A DNA stretch of 64,000 nucleotides. It comes from Hericium rajendrae (lineage: Eukaryota; Basidiomycota; Agaricomycetes; Russulales; Hericiaceae). A model generated the notes under the pieces. The model searched no databases. It saw nothing but the letters and a program-made list of their open reading frames with translations, and had not been told where the DNA came from. Each line of letters begins with the position of its first letter. Positions within the stretch are counted from its first letter, which is position 1. Shown one piece after another: positions 24,131-35,904 of this stretch. The DNA lies in the NCBI GenBank assembly GCA_033439255.1, contig CM065878.1, positions 3,472,001 to 3,536,000 of the forward strand. Reading direction: 5' to 3'. A program made the translations under genes and the position numbers.

Positions 24131-27100
24131 GATGTATCGCCCAGAGGAGAATAATTGCTGAAGGATAAGTTAATGAGGCCTTGCTTGAAAGTTCGGTTTA
24201 CTGTGGTATCTTGGCACGAAAGAATTGCAGTCTTTTGCCTCAAGCTGAAGTAGATAGATACCACAGACTGTTTGTATGTACTAAAGAGATGTAACTTACG
24301 GAATCGACCTGTCACAGTTCGTTCGTTGTCCCATTTCACCGCCACGAGGAGTAGGCGAGACGATACCCTCCCGAGTCCCGACATGAAGTCGTCACCATCG
24401 ATGGGTGTCAGAGATTTATGACGTGCTGTTGCAACGTTTTCGGGAATAGGCCGATATGAGATTGGGTTTGCCTGCATACGACACCGGATATTGAGTAGGT
24501 CGACCAACTGGAGCCTCGGATGTACAGATTATTCTTATGGAGTCCAAGGAAATCAGAGCTCAACCAGCGATCGCTGAGCCCTGCATGCGCACGCAGTGTG
24601 ACGGATACAATGAGATCCACCTGATATGCAAGAAAAATACTGCTCTGCCCATCGTCATGGTCGCGGCATGGCAGCCCATCCAAAGAAGCAAACGAGTTTC
24701 ATGACGAGGCATACCCTAGAGGTAGATTGTGCAGCTTCGACTGGCGTCACAATTAATGACGATCTCCCTGAATATGATTCCTCCGAGGAGGTGACGACTA
24801 CTTTTCTGCGTCTCGTCGAGATGATACGCAGAGCACATGCGCCGGCCCTGTGACCATCCTCGAGAAGGTGTGGATCGGAAGAGAAGATCTGAGAAGCTCG
24901 CGGAGTCTGAAATCAGAAGCCTGGCCCATTATGGTAACGTAGTTGAGTAGTGCCGCTATCAACGACAACGTCAGAATGGGAGGCTTGAGCATCGGATGGA
25001 CACGAAACAGTGTTGCATAAAACTCGAGGGACTCAAAAACGCTAAGGGTTATCGACGAAAGGCAGTGCTCCAGAAGGCATCAGCTCTTATGTCGGCTGGC
25101 CCGGCGACGCTCAGACCCTGTCGTACGTTCGTACGTATACACCAAGACGCCCGTCACAAAAGGTAACAAGCAGTCTGGTAAAAAGGCAACGATACCCAGC
25201 AGTGGACAACGCTCGAAAAGGCGTGGCCACTCGATAGCCTGTCCGTTGCATCTACTATCAGGATGCCACGGCGCTCGAGGCTGGAGACGCGGCCACCCTC
25301 CATCAAATATAGCTCTGGGAAGCGGCCGGACTGCGCCACCGAAGCGCAGAATGAATACGTTCCTTGGAATCGAAGAAGTCAGCGGACCAAGAAGACAGCA
25401 ATCAACAGCGGAGACGACCAATCGGAGGGGTCGCTCTTCGGCGAAACAAGCTGCGCAGTCACAGAAAAACCAAGCCCGCTCCTGGTAACCAGACGCTTAG
25501 ATGAAGCCATGTACAACATCCTTCCCACTACCACCAAATTCTAATTGATGGGGTCGCCGGATGGATCCTAATCGAGCAAGGGGCTTGCGAACGCTCGGAG
25601 CAAGGGCTGTAGGAGTTCCACGGCGGCGCTTGATAATCCGACACGAGGCAGTCGCACAGTGATCTGTGATGGAACAAGGCGAGAGACAAGAAAGCTTTCG
25701 TGGCGCAACCTATGTGAAGGGGAGATATATACAGGGGATATCCACGCGATGTTTCGATGCGGGTGAAGAGGGGGAGGCTACACTGCGCAGGAACCACTGG
25801 GACCGACTGAGAAACCGGCTCCGAAGATATGTCGCTGTGGCGAGGTGCCACCAATACTGGCGCACGGCAGGGTCTGTTTACGGACAACAGTGTGAGATTT
25901 CCTGTGGAGAGAGTGCTAACAAGCACGACCGTCCGTGGATGAAGGCGAGGCGGGTCACAAGTGGAGAGGCAGCCGTTTATCTTCGCGAATCATAATCTCC
26001 GATAGAACCAGGCCAAAGCGGCCTTGTCCTTCACGAGGCGAGATCTGGACCACAAGTGATGTAACACAATCTCACGATTATATGGGCATATTGCCACCCT
26101 TTGTCAAAGCCTATTTTGTATACGAACAGAAGAAAAACGCTTCAATACCGAAGAGACAAAGAAAGGCCCCACATGGATCGAGAAACTTGGGCCTGCTGAT
26201 ATTGCATCAACGGAGAGCAAAGCGGCTGCAGAGATTGGCGAAGTGCACGTGTAGGACAAAGGGTGCAAGCAGGTGTGTTCGAGGAGTTCCGATGGTCTAT
26301 GACAGTAGAGATTGGGCCTCGTGGGGTGCTATCGATGTTCTGGACGTAAAAGCGGGCCAGGGTTGTGTGCAAGGACAACGCGAACGCCGCAGGACGGTGA
26401 GGTTCGGAGAGAACATCGATTGCTTTGTTGTGGATCTCGGCACGATCAAGGCGGCGTGTTCGCGTAAGTACAACAGCAATTGTTCGGGGTGGCCACAAGA
26501 GCTTGTATTATTACAAGGCTGGGGCGAAGCGGTGCTGAGCGTGAGAAGGAATTGCTGTGTTGTGTTGCAGGCTCGATGGAGTGACAAGCCAAAACTCGCC
26601 CATAAATTGTCCGTTGACGCGTCCTCGTCTCGTCCCTCCCCCTTCCACATCGTCCATCGATACCAGTCGAACAAACACGCCTCTCCAGCGTGCTCATCTC
26701 CAAGTAAAGTGTTCTTAAACGCTCGGAAACACCTTGCACTCCGTATTTATTGCCAATAGCCGCCGCGCGAAGGGCACGTTGCAACTTGCGATCAAATCCT
26801 TGGACATCTTCCGTACGTGAGGTCTGCCTCGCCCCACCCACCTTGTTTCCCCCCGTCGAGTGCTCTGCCCTCAACCACCATCATCCTTCTGTCGTCTCAC
26901 ATTTTCCTTTCATAGCTCGTCTTGCTTCACATACGAAACTCAATCGACATCTTGCATCGCTTCCCCACGACCACACGGCGTGCGGTTCCTGCGTCGGCCT
27001 CTTATAGTCCTTGCCTCCTTTCATTCATAGACTTCCTGTCTGCCTTCGCCCCTCTACAGGACCGCGGACAAAAGCCGTCATCGACGTTGGCTATCTATTG

Positions 27101-27420
27101 AGTCTATTACATCGGTCGGCGCCCACGTCTTGGTCAAAGCATTATCGCACAACGTTCCTCACCTCGCAATTTGCTTATTCCATCAATCGTCTTATTATCG
27201 CTCAATCATCTCCGGACGCACTTTCAATTTTATACTTAACTGGTGCGTCTAGCTGTCTCCCTCCGGCAAACCTCACTGACATCGTGTCTCCACAGTTTTA
27301 ACGCACGACGTTCACGACCCCTTCACTCAACTTCCTTAGCCGGAACATCTACGCAACTATCGCTCCACGAGCCTCTCAAAATCAGCAATCCGCTTTCATT
27401 GCACGGAGCCTAGAGACCAG
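24131..27420. other. 3.3-kb stretch without a confident gene
   Basis: I recognise no gene here. On the minus strand around 24.8-25.4 kb, isolated frames contain hydrophobic runs (LLGIVAFLPDCLLPFVTGVL and ILTLSLIAALLNYVTIMG). They could be exons of a small membrane protein, but no start, stop or family can be fixed. A 274-codon plus-strand frame at 25935-26759 is Arg-rich, has no intron and resembles nothing I know. The last 700 bp (about 26.6-27.4 kb) are pyrimidine-rich and probably form the promoter and long leader of the CCCH gene. Confidence 0.4.
27243..27295 (+). other. Probable 5'-UTR intron of the CCCH zinc-finger gene
   Basis: A GTGCGT donor and a CT-rich tract ending in CCACAG delimit 53 bp, the normal intron size in this window. 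It lies 125 bp upstream of the start codon in a CT-rich leader. Only transcript data would confirm it. Confidence 0.4.
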
Positions 27421-30090
27421 ATGACAATGGAGGATTCCGCTTCTGATGTGAGTGTTTGTTCGCATCGCCGCTCTTCGGCCGTTTTGGGCCAGCCCGGTTG
27501 TCATCTAGTCGATCTCTGTTTGTTTGTCCGTGCTGACGGCGATATCCTTTCTTTTAGCGCCGACAGATCAACGCGGCCTACAACAATCAGTCAGCGCCGC
27601 AAGGCATGCCTAAGTTCCAGTCGCCATCCTTCCTTTCGAACCGCAATCCGTCACAGTCAGACCTCTCTGCTGCCAATGACCACACTCTGTCGGGCCCTCG
27701 TTGGCGTTTGAATGGCACAGGTCAGCTTGTCGACCAAGAAGCTGAGACCGCGTCCTGGGACCTCGCCGACGATATCGTTCGTCTGAAGATTAGCAACGGT
27801 ATCGACTCTTCAGATGACCTTCACGGCCCCATGCGCACGCCGCCCCAAAACAAGAGAGCAGTTGCCGCCGTCAGCCAGTTCCAGGAATCGAGTCCTTTGG
27901 AGACATCCTCTGATGCTAGTCTCGATTCTGGTTCTTCCCCTCATGCCTCCGATCAGCATCTTGCACTCCCTAACCATTCTCGCGGATCGTCAACGGACAC
28001 CACCGCGTCCAGTCAGATGTCAGGATCTAGTCACACACTGCAGCCGTCGGCGCTTGGTCTGAAGATTGGTAACGGGTCCGAGTCCAGGGACAGACCTCAT
28101 TCATACAGTGGAGGTTTATCAACAGCCGATCTGCGTCGTTTGCAGACCGCGGGTAGTCCTCTCGAGGGATCTCTAGAGCATCAGCGCATCCCTGGCCTCA
28201 TGTCTGCCATCGACAGGCCTGGGCAACAGGAGCAACCCGCATACCCCTCCTTGGCTAGCTATCCTCGTCAACAAGCCCACATCCAAGGCCTGGCCGCGTT
28301 CCCTCACCAGATGGAGGATTCGCAGATGTACGCTATGCAGCAACGCCAATTCCAGCCTGTTGCAGGCGGTGATGTGTCACGGGCGGCAGGCGCGATCACT
28401 GGCATGTCTGCGTATCGCGGAGCGCCCGCTCGCGGCTACGATCCTCAAATGCAAGGTATGATGCCCAACGTTCCAAATGTTGGCTACCCTGCACCGCCGG
28501 CGCACACTGCGCATCTGTCGCTTGGCAATGCCCAACAGTTGTACGACGTGATGATGCCTCATGAGAATCCCGCTGTGGCGCGTGTTCAGCAACAGCACAA
28601 TGTCTTCCGCGCCACCCACCAGCACTCTGCCTCTGATCCCCTCCATCTTCGCGAGGCCGCTGCTCTGATGAATGCTGGATTGCCGCCCTTTGCTCCCGGA
28701 ATGTATCCGGCGGCGTTGGCACCTCCTGCCATGGGCCTGTATCCCAATCAGTTCTACCCGCAAGAGGCTTACGCACAGAACGCTGCTCAAGTCATGGCCG
28801 CTCGTCTTCAATCCCAGTACCCCGGCGCTGGACCGTACGGGGTGGCCGTACCTTCTCAGTCGATCAGTCCTCCTGTGAGCAACGGCGTCGCCACCAACCT
28901 CACTGGCGGGAGCTCCGTCGCCATCGACCCCAGCGGTAACGGTCCCAGCGCCAACAACCGCAAGCTGGGCCTGTACAAGACGGAGTTGTGCAGGAGCTGG
29001 GAGGAGAAGGGAACGTGCCGGTACGGGCCCAAGTGCCAATTTGCTCATGGCGAGGACGAAATTCGGAAGGTCAGCCGGCACCCTAAGGCAAGTGATAGTC
29101 TTCCGCCTTTTCCGTCAATCCATTCGCTGACGTATGTCATTCTTATGTAGTACAAGACCGAAATCTGCAGGGTAAGTCGTATCACGTCTTCACACGGTAC
29201 CCTGATACTTATCCCTGTTCATTCAAAAGACTTTCTGGGTGTCCGGTTCATGCCCTTACGGCAAGCGCTGCTGCTTCATTCACACGGAGCTGCCTGCTTC
29301 AGGGGCTCCCCCGGGCGCCGACGGCGCTCCTCCGCCTAAAGTGACGGAAACCCGTAATCGCTCGGACAGCGACTCCAATGAGGCACCCGTCTCTCTGTTG
29401 GCCAGGATCTCCGCTAAACGCAATCAGGATGCCGTCAATAACGCACACATCAACGGCGAGATGTCCATGTCAAACAGCTATCAGCAGACGCAGCAGACGT
29501 CCCGTCCCCCGACAGGCAGCCTGAGGGTTGACACGTCCTCGCTTGATCCTCCGATTGTCAACAAGCAGAACAAGTCGGCTTACCCTTCCTTCGCGACGAA
29601 CGGAGTGCTATTCTCGTCCGCGGAGCAGACGGGCAGCCTTTCTCCCGGCCCCGTCACCGCCGGTCCGGACTTGGGACGCCGGGGTGACTTCACTGCGTTG
29701 ACGCAGGTTCGTTAATTGGCCCCACATTGAACTTCGACAGGATGTTCATTTTTATCTTTGCAGGCGAGACTGAACCACAAGCACTCGACGTCGTCGTCGA
29801 ACCGCCATTCTTTCAATGGCGCGGATGTGAACATCAACTTGAACACACCGCCGCCTGCGTCTGGCCATACCTCCCCATTCGCTGCCCCGCCGCCTGAGAA
29901 CAACGTCAGCCGTACCAACGGACATGCGCGCTCCGGCAGCGCCGGCAACTGGGCCAACTATGCTCGCAGTGGCCATCTCGCTGCGCCGACTCCGTTTCAC
30001 GGCCCTCAGTCTGCAAGCCCTGGCAACGAGCCCAAGCTGAGCACGCCGTGGCTGACGGCAGAGGTGGGCGCTGGCTCGCGCTGGAACTAA
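27421..30090 (+). CDS. Tandem CCCH zinc-finger RNA-binding protein (tristetraprolin/TIS11-like)
   Basis: This probably binds AU-rich elements in mRNA 3' ends and promotes decay, by analogy with tristetraprolin, yeast Cth1/2 and fission yeast Zfs1. Exons 27421-27447, 27558-29087, 29151-29171, 29230-29706 and 29764-30090 give about 793 residues. Finger 1 (C486, [20 protein letters not shown]) and finger 2 (C525, completed by [18 protein letters not shown]) both fit C-x8-C-x5-C-x3-H. They have the family lead-ins LYKTEL and YKTEIC and the usual 18-residue spacing. The rest is Ser/Pro/Gln-rich disorder, with the fingers near two-thirds of the length. Finger 2 is split by a 21-nt microexon, and the intron before it has a GC donor. 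The start at 27421 (MTMEDSASD) is in frame across the first intron. Confidence 0.93.
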
Positions 30091-30793
30091 GCTTCTGCGC
30101 GGAGTAGCCCTCGACAACACGCTTCGAGAGCACGATATACAAGTATCCTTTCTCGTCCGTCCTCTCTTTTTAACGATAATGATTGATGACTACAATATGG
30201 TCGGACTGCAGTTTGTTTCATCTGTCTGTTCTCTAGGTGTACACATCATCTTTTCCCATAGGGGCGAAGTCTTCATGCCATTCCATTCATCTCGTTCACG
30301 CCTACTCGATTCCGTTTTGACATAATCCCCCGAAAGCACACGTTACCCATCATCCCATTCCGTCCACGTCTCGATACTGTTATCTGTCAGTCATCTCATG
30401 CAAATTAGTAGCTTGATTTATTCCTCTTGTGCGTCCATCCAGGAATGGAGGGCTATTTTCATTATTCCCTTAACCTTGCATTCGTCGCTGTCCATCATCA
30501 CGTTTCTTATCTTATATGAATCGATTCACTTCTCATTGCCCAACTGTAGATTTTACCAGTCTTCGTCCAAAACGTGGCTCCCATATGGGCAGGCTCCGAT
30601 TCTTCCTGAATAGCAAGCTTGAATTTTACTGGACAATATACAGCTACCTACAATGACATCTACGTATGCGTGCGGGGTATATCAGTAAGTCCAGAGTGTC
30701 AAAAACACGCCCCATAGCAGTGAGGTAAGCGAAAGAGAACGGCAACAAAAAAGTTTAAGAACGTTTGAAACCAAAATATTGAGCGCAGATCCA
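30091..30793. other. Convergent 3' region between CCCH gene and choline kinase gene
   Basis: About 700 bp of T-rich sequence between two stop codons hold no convincing frame. They presumably carry both 3' UTRs. I see no repeat or RNA gene. Confidence 0.45.
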
Positions 30794-32401
30794 TCATACC
30801 CTCAAGGCATCGAGCTCCCTGTAGAAGCCTGCCATACGGCACCGCGCGTAGCCGATGTAATCGAACTCAGGCTCTGCAACGTTGGCCTCCACATCCTCCC
30901 GCGCCTGCACCAGACCCCACACGGCCCACATGGCGTGCGACGAGGGGCTCCACGCGCGAACTTGGTTCTCGAGCTGCTCCAGTTCGCGCTCGCGCTCCGC
31001 GGCGGACAGCGCTGCAAATGGGGCGGGAGAAGACGACGGCAGCGGGGGCTGGCAATGTTCGAGATACGCGTTGAGGAAATTTCGCCGCTGCTCCCGCGTG
31101 GGGTAGCGCGCGTGATCAAGGATGTGGGGTGTGGGTCCATGGTAGTCGGCCGTCCATTCGTGAAAGTGGTTCGCGATGTCGAAAGCGGCGGGGTTCGGCG
31201 ATGCGTACTCAAAGTCGACGACAATGATCTGCGAGGTGTCAGATATCATTAGCCGCGCGTTTTGCGCGGAAGCTGAGCAGCGCACCTGATGATGCTCGGG
31301 AGTTCCCTCCTTCAGTTTGGTCAATTTTAGAAGGTTGCCGTATTGCGCATCGTTATGACAGAATACCCGCTTGCTCGCACCCTCCTTGCGCTCCCAATCC
31401 TTGAGCCAACTCATGTAAGCCTCCCAGCGTGTCTCGAAAACGGCGAGGTCGAGCTCGGCCCGCATATCCTCTGGAATTGACGGCAGCGCGAGGACATGTC
31501 GCGCAGGCGAAAGCCAGGACCGCACATTTTTTTCGGCGCCAATCTGCCAACCGGTGCCCAAACCTGCACCCGGCATGGACGGTGGACTATGCTCGACTGC
31601 TGCGATATCTACACAGTGCAGCTCGGCCATGCGTGCGCCGATGTGTGCGCTGATCTTCGGGAGGCGGATGTCGGCAGCGGTCAGCGTTACGGAGTTAAAG
31701 TACTGCTCCACGCGGCCGTTATCAAAGGTGCCATAAACACGAGGACCAAGGGAGTATGCGGAGGAGAGGACGTGTAGTGTGTGGAGCTCGCGTGGACGGG
31801 AAATGAGCTGCCCGGACGAGGGGCCATAGATGCGGAGAAGTAAGGTGCGAGAGGGGGTACAGGTGGAAGATACAAAATAGACGGCGTTCGTGAGTGAACC
31901 GGATACTTTGTGTATCTTTAAAGCTTCAGCGTTTACAGTAAAATTGACCCACGAGGGCACCTTTATCGTGTTGATAATGTCGAGCAGCTGCTGCGCAAAC
32001 TGAGCAGAGCGATACTGTCTAAAAGGAGGATAAACCAGTCAGACCCTTGTTTGAGATATGACTCATGATAAAGCGGACCGGCATGTGCTGAGTGCGTGCT
32101 CACGAGCCGCAGCTGGCGACGAGCCAGGACACTGTAAGTGGTATGGCTGGAAGAGAAGAAATGCTCACCTCGCATCTAGCTTGACATTAGCATGTCGCAA
32201 ACCCTCTTCCAAAACGAGTGGCTTCTGTGAGGAAGAAAGAGAGGCGCTGGAAGAGGTGCTGGAAGAAGTGCGAGAGGAAGAGGAGCCTGGGGTGAGACTA
32301 CCGCCGACTATACGCAAAGACGACGACGAGCTCTGCCTTACGACATCGGGAATAATGGGCACAGAGGGAGAGATATCTGGGCCAGTAACGTTGAACGACA
32401 T
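30794..32401 (-). CDS. Choline/ethanolamine kinase
   Basis: This cytosolic kinase phosphorylates choline and/or ethanolamine, the first step of the CDP-choline/CDP-ethanolamine (Kennedy) route to membrane phospholipids. The kinase-like fold shows HKVSGSLTNAVYFV (nucleotide loop), the catalytic Brenner motif VFCHNDAQYGNLL and the metal-binding IIVVDFEYASPNPAAFDIAN. The family continuation HFHEWTADYHGP follows. The N-terminal exon (start 32401, MSFNVTGPDIS) adds about 60 residues of mostly Ser-rich sequence before LEEGLRHANVKLDAR. A short exon encodes YRSAQFAQQLLDIINTIK. A 57-nt intron at 31229-31285 lies between HHQ and IIVVDF and contains no in-frame stop. Preference for choline or ethanolamine cannot be told from the sequence. 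Confidence 0.93.
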
Positions 32402-35400
32402 GGAAGGACGAGAGAAGGATGTAGGGCGATAGGACGTTGGAGAGAAGGTCGTGGAGGACGCACGGAACAAGAGCCGACACTGATACAGATAAGGTCGTGT
32501 GACACTAAATTTGCGCCCGCGCCGCGTCCGGCTGCATAGCGGCGTCAGCACCGCCCTCGCTCTCGTCGTCGACAGCGTCGTGGTCGCTGTGCGCAACGTT
32601 GCTTTCAGAACGGTCGACAGCGGTCGATAGAGTCAACCTAATGGCTCCCACCCGTGCTGTGCTTCTAAGCATCTTTGACATCATGCCTCGTGACCAGCTA
32701 AAACATGAATAGACGATCGGCGTGCAACGTTTCAAACTTCGCCGCGGCATAACTGGTATGGCTGACGTCTTATCGTACGGGGACCTTAGCTGCCCATCTC
32801 CATCTTCATGTGCGGCACACCACTTCTCTTTCGGTGTTCAGTTCGAACGACCCCTTCCAGCCCTCGCCTTCCGAGGTTAAAACCGCTCTCTATAGCAACC
32901 CAAATAGCATTGAATCTTGCCTAACATATACTTGTTCTCTTTCGATTGGGACACCATGGCTTCTTTAAGGACGTCGTTGGAGCCCGTCGTGGCGCCGCTG
33001 CGCATCAGTTCACCGTCAGTACATGTTTCCCAGCGATGTGTATCACCCGATGTATCAGCCACTTCAGATCCGGGCGTCAACACCTCGATTCTACGTTGCA
33101 TGTCTTCCGTTTCTCATGATTCTGGCACAGCTTCAAGACGCTGGTAGAATCGTGTTTTTAGGTTTCCTTTTGGTCATGATCAAGAGGATAGGACCATTGT
33201 ACGCGAAGGAAGCGATGGATACAATGCGGCCTTCTCCTGTCGCATGCGCTGCGCGACGTGTGCAATTCCCTCTATTCCGTGGGTTTCTGCATCATGCTCC
33301 CTGAACCGGGTTACGGCTCATAGGGTCCTTCCAGTGCCACGAGTTTCGTTAGGTGTTCGTCCCCTGCGTTTGATTCCCATCGTATCCTGGATCAGAACAT
33401 TCCCTTATATCGACGCCCATGCAATCCTGGGGTAGTGGTGCCTTCATCGCACCGATAGTGAGACACTGTCGCTGAATCCCTGGTGGCGACGGCCTGCTCT
33501 GCGTTCGCAGCAGAATCCTTCCTACGCCACAATCATTGTCAATCAATCGCCATGTGCTTTCCATTCCGAAGCCCCACATAGCAACTGAGCGTTTGGGTTT
33601 GGTGGGATATATACTCCGCGAAGGCGCGTCAGATGTGGGTCCCCATTTGGGTGCTCACGTACGTTCATCTCGTGCTTCCTCTCTATTCCTGCTTCAGCCA
33701 AGCCAGCGTTGTTGGTCCTTCTGTATACCTTCACACCAAGGTCAAACCATGGGAGCCCCTTCCATATGGGAGACTTCGTGAAGTCTTGAGGCAAACTTGT
33801 CATCCTCTCCTTTCGTATAGGATCCGTGGGGAACTCGGCGCCATAATAAGTCTCGTTCGTGCCTCTAAAAGTTACGCAACATTCTGGGCCAGGGACTCCT
33901 TGTTGACGGCAATGGGGTTGACGTACATTTGGGTTCAGTAGACTTCGTTGTTCTCCGTCCTCCGAGCTTTTGACGGTATTAGGCAGTGGCGTTTTGATCC
34001 AATACCATGTGGCCTGGTCGCTTCTCTCGGTATGAACTTCGAACCCAGGGTCTTTGAAGGCTGAGTCAAACGTTTAACTACGCCCAACCGATCACCCGGC
34101 CATCTAGACCGCGTAAATGGCTGCCGTAGATAAGTGTGTGAGCACCTATAGAACGTATTCATCGATCTTGAACCTTGACGCCGGGTCGAACTTCTCCTGG
34201 TCCGTTCTCCCACTGCATGCAGGTCTGCAGCGTGCGCATCTCACTTGTGTCTGATACCGGACGCTTTACGTCCATATCCATCCAGGTCGGGATTATGTTG
34301 GACATTCTTCGTTCGCCGGAATGCTATGCAGAATCTGCCAGCTCGTAAAGAATCAGCCTTCTGGCGTTAGCCTTTCTAGGTGAGCCTGACATGTCTATGC
34401 CGAGGCTCGTCCTCGGTCTCCGTTACACGTGCATGCCAAGTTCGAGGGCGGAAGAAAATCGCCTTCGAGAACGAGCCTTACGGTCAGTGACACCTTCGAG
34501 CAGGCGTGAAATTTGCATTCCTTTCGGTTTCCTGTAGAAGTCCGTCCGGCAATAGCTCGTTATTCGGGACCGCCAGGCGAGCAATGCAACATTCGAAGAA
34601 TTACAGGTTTCCCATGTTAGTCGAATCCTCACGTTAGGGGGTTTTGTAGGTCCTTGCTTCAACATGACTGCACTCCGAACCATGACTGCCCTGCGAACGG
34701 TTCTTGATCCCTTTATGCAGGTCAAGAAGTTCCCAGGCGGTTCAAGAGACCTTGTGCTTGCGATTCGTCATACCCTCAAAGTTTTGGTCGTAAATTTAAT
34801 TCCAGTGATGCGCTTTCGCTAGCTGAGCTTCCCATGACGAAGCCCAACCTAGCGTTATCAGCCCTGCGCGAACTTGCTCTGTCTCTCAAGACATCCCCGA
34901 AAAAAGCCGCTCGGCATCTCGTTGGCCGACACGCCGCAGAAGACATTGCCATGCTGTCTGCACGTAATAACGATCTCCAAGTCTGACAGGACTTACAGCA
35001 CACCCACATCAAGATTCAACGAAGGACGTTCGCCATCCGTTTTGCGGGCCTTGACCCACCACCCCATTTCTGATTCGCATGCGAAAGCCGCGCGCGCATT
35101 GCGACATCTCCTGGCGAGTCGCATTGGGCGCCGGGGCCTCCAAGCCTGTGGCGCTGCATATCATGGAAGCCCGTTCCACGTCCTCCGTCATCGCAGGTCG
35201 TGCCTCAGATCTGTTGAGCAGTCGAGACCGAGCGCGCTCGGCCAGACTAGGGACGCACGGCACGTACAGCAGCGTATCAATTGAGTAAGATGGTGTCATT
35301 CCCGCTAAACCTGTTGGCACGGACATCTGACCGCATGCACCGTTTCCACAGGTCGTCATGGTGGAGAGGCGACCTGGACTCGTACGGCCGTGAAGGTTCC

Positions 35401-35904
35401 GAAGGTCGAAGCCGGATGCAGTGGACTGAGAAGATTGCGACGGTATCGGGTTTCTTGTGGAGATGGAGAGGAAGTGCCTGTGAATGCCCTAATTGCTTCC
35501 GTTCCGGCGCCCCGGCAGGGTATCAAGGATACTCTATAGTTTATGAAAAGTATGCACTCGGCCTGACACCTGGAAGTCAGTATTTGGCTGTGCAATGCCG
35601 ATAATTCGTATCGAGCCTCGTGCGTTTTTGTCGAATCAAGCGCTTGGGTTGAGGCCTTGAGGGCGTCAACGGCACTAAAAACGGCCCGAGATTGAAGTGA
35701 GCTGCAGAACATGCGAGCGCTGTGCTTCGAACACGTGTAGTATGCAAACGCTTTCAATTCGAGTGTATGAGACAGGTATTTTGCGATGGTGAATGCGACG
35801 GAATGATACAACATGCGGTAATAAGTATAGGGGTCCGTCCGTCGACGTCTACAAAATGTCCCTTCAAACAGGTCGTGCGGTTCGTGAGATTCGTCGTAGA
35901 GAAG
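32402..35904. other. 3.5-kb gene-poor stretch
   Basis: No gene can be assigned with confidence. Frames are short and disrupted on both strands. A few pieces look protein-like: plus strand near 33.0-33.2 kb (MYHPMYQPLQIRAS and a hydrophobic run), 33.75-33.94 kb (RASKSYATFWARDSLLTAMG), and 34.83-34.99 kb (LSALRELALSLKTSPKKAAR). They cannot be joined by plausible introns into a family I know. This could be decayed genes or a degraded mobile element, but I found no terminal repeats, integrase or reverse-transcriptase motif. Confidence 0.4.

Noticed and set aside
25935-26759. 274-codon plus-strand open frame as a gene
   Set aside because: No recognisable domain, odd Arg/Lys/Cys-rich composition and competing frames on the other strand. 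Not listed as a CDS without transcript support.
28377-29081. 234-codon open frame on the minus strand
   Set aside because: It is the shadow of the large CCCH exon, and its Arg/His-rich composition is as expected from antisense of a Pro/Gln/Ala-rich exon.
32402-35904. Intact retrotransposon or DNA transposon
   Set aside because: I looked for reverse-transcriptase, integrase and transposase motifs and for terminal repeats and found none by eye.
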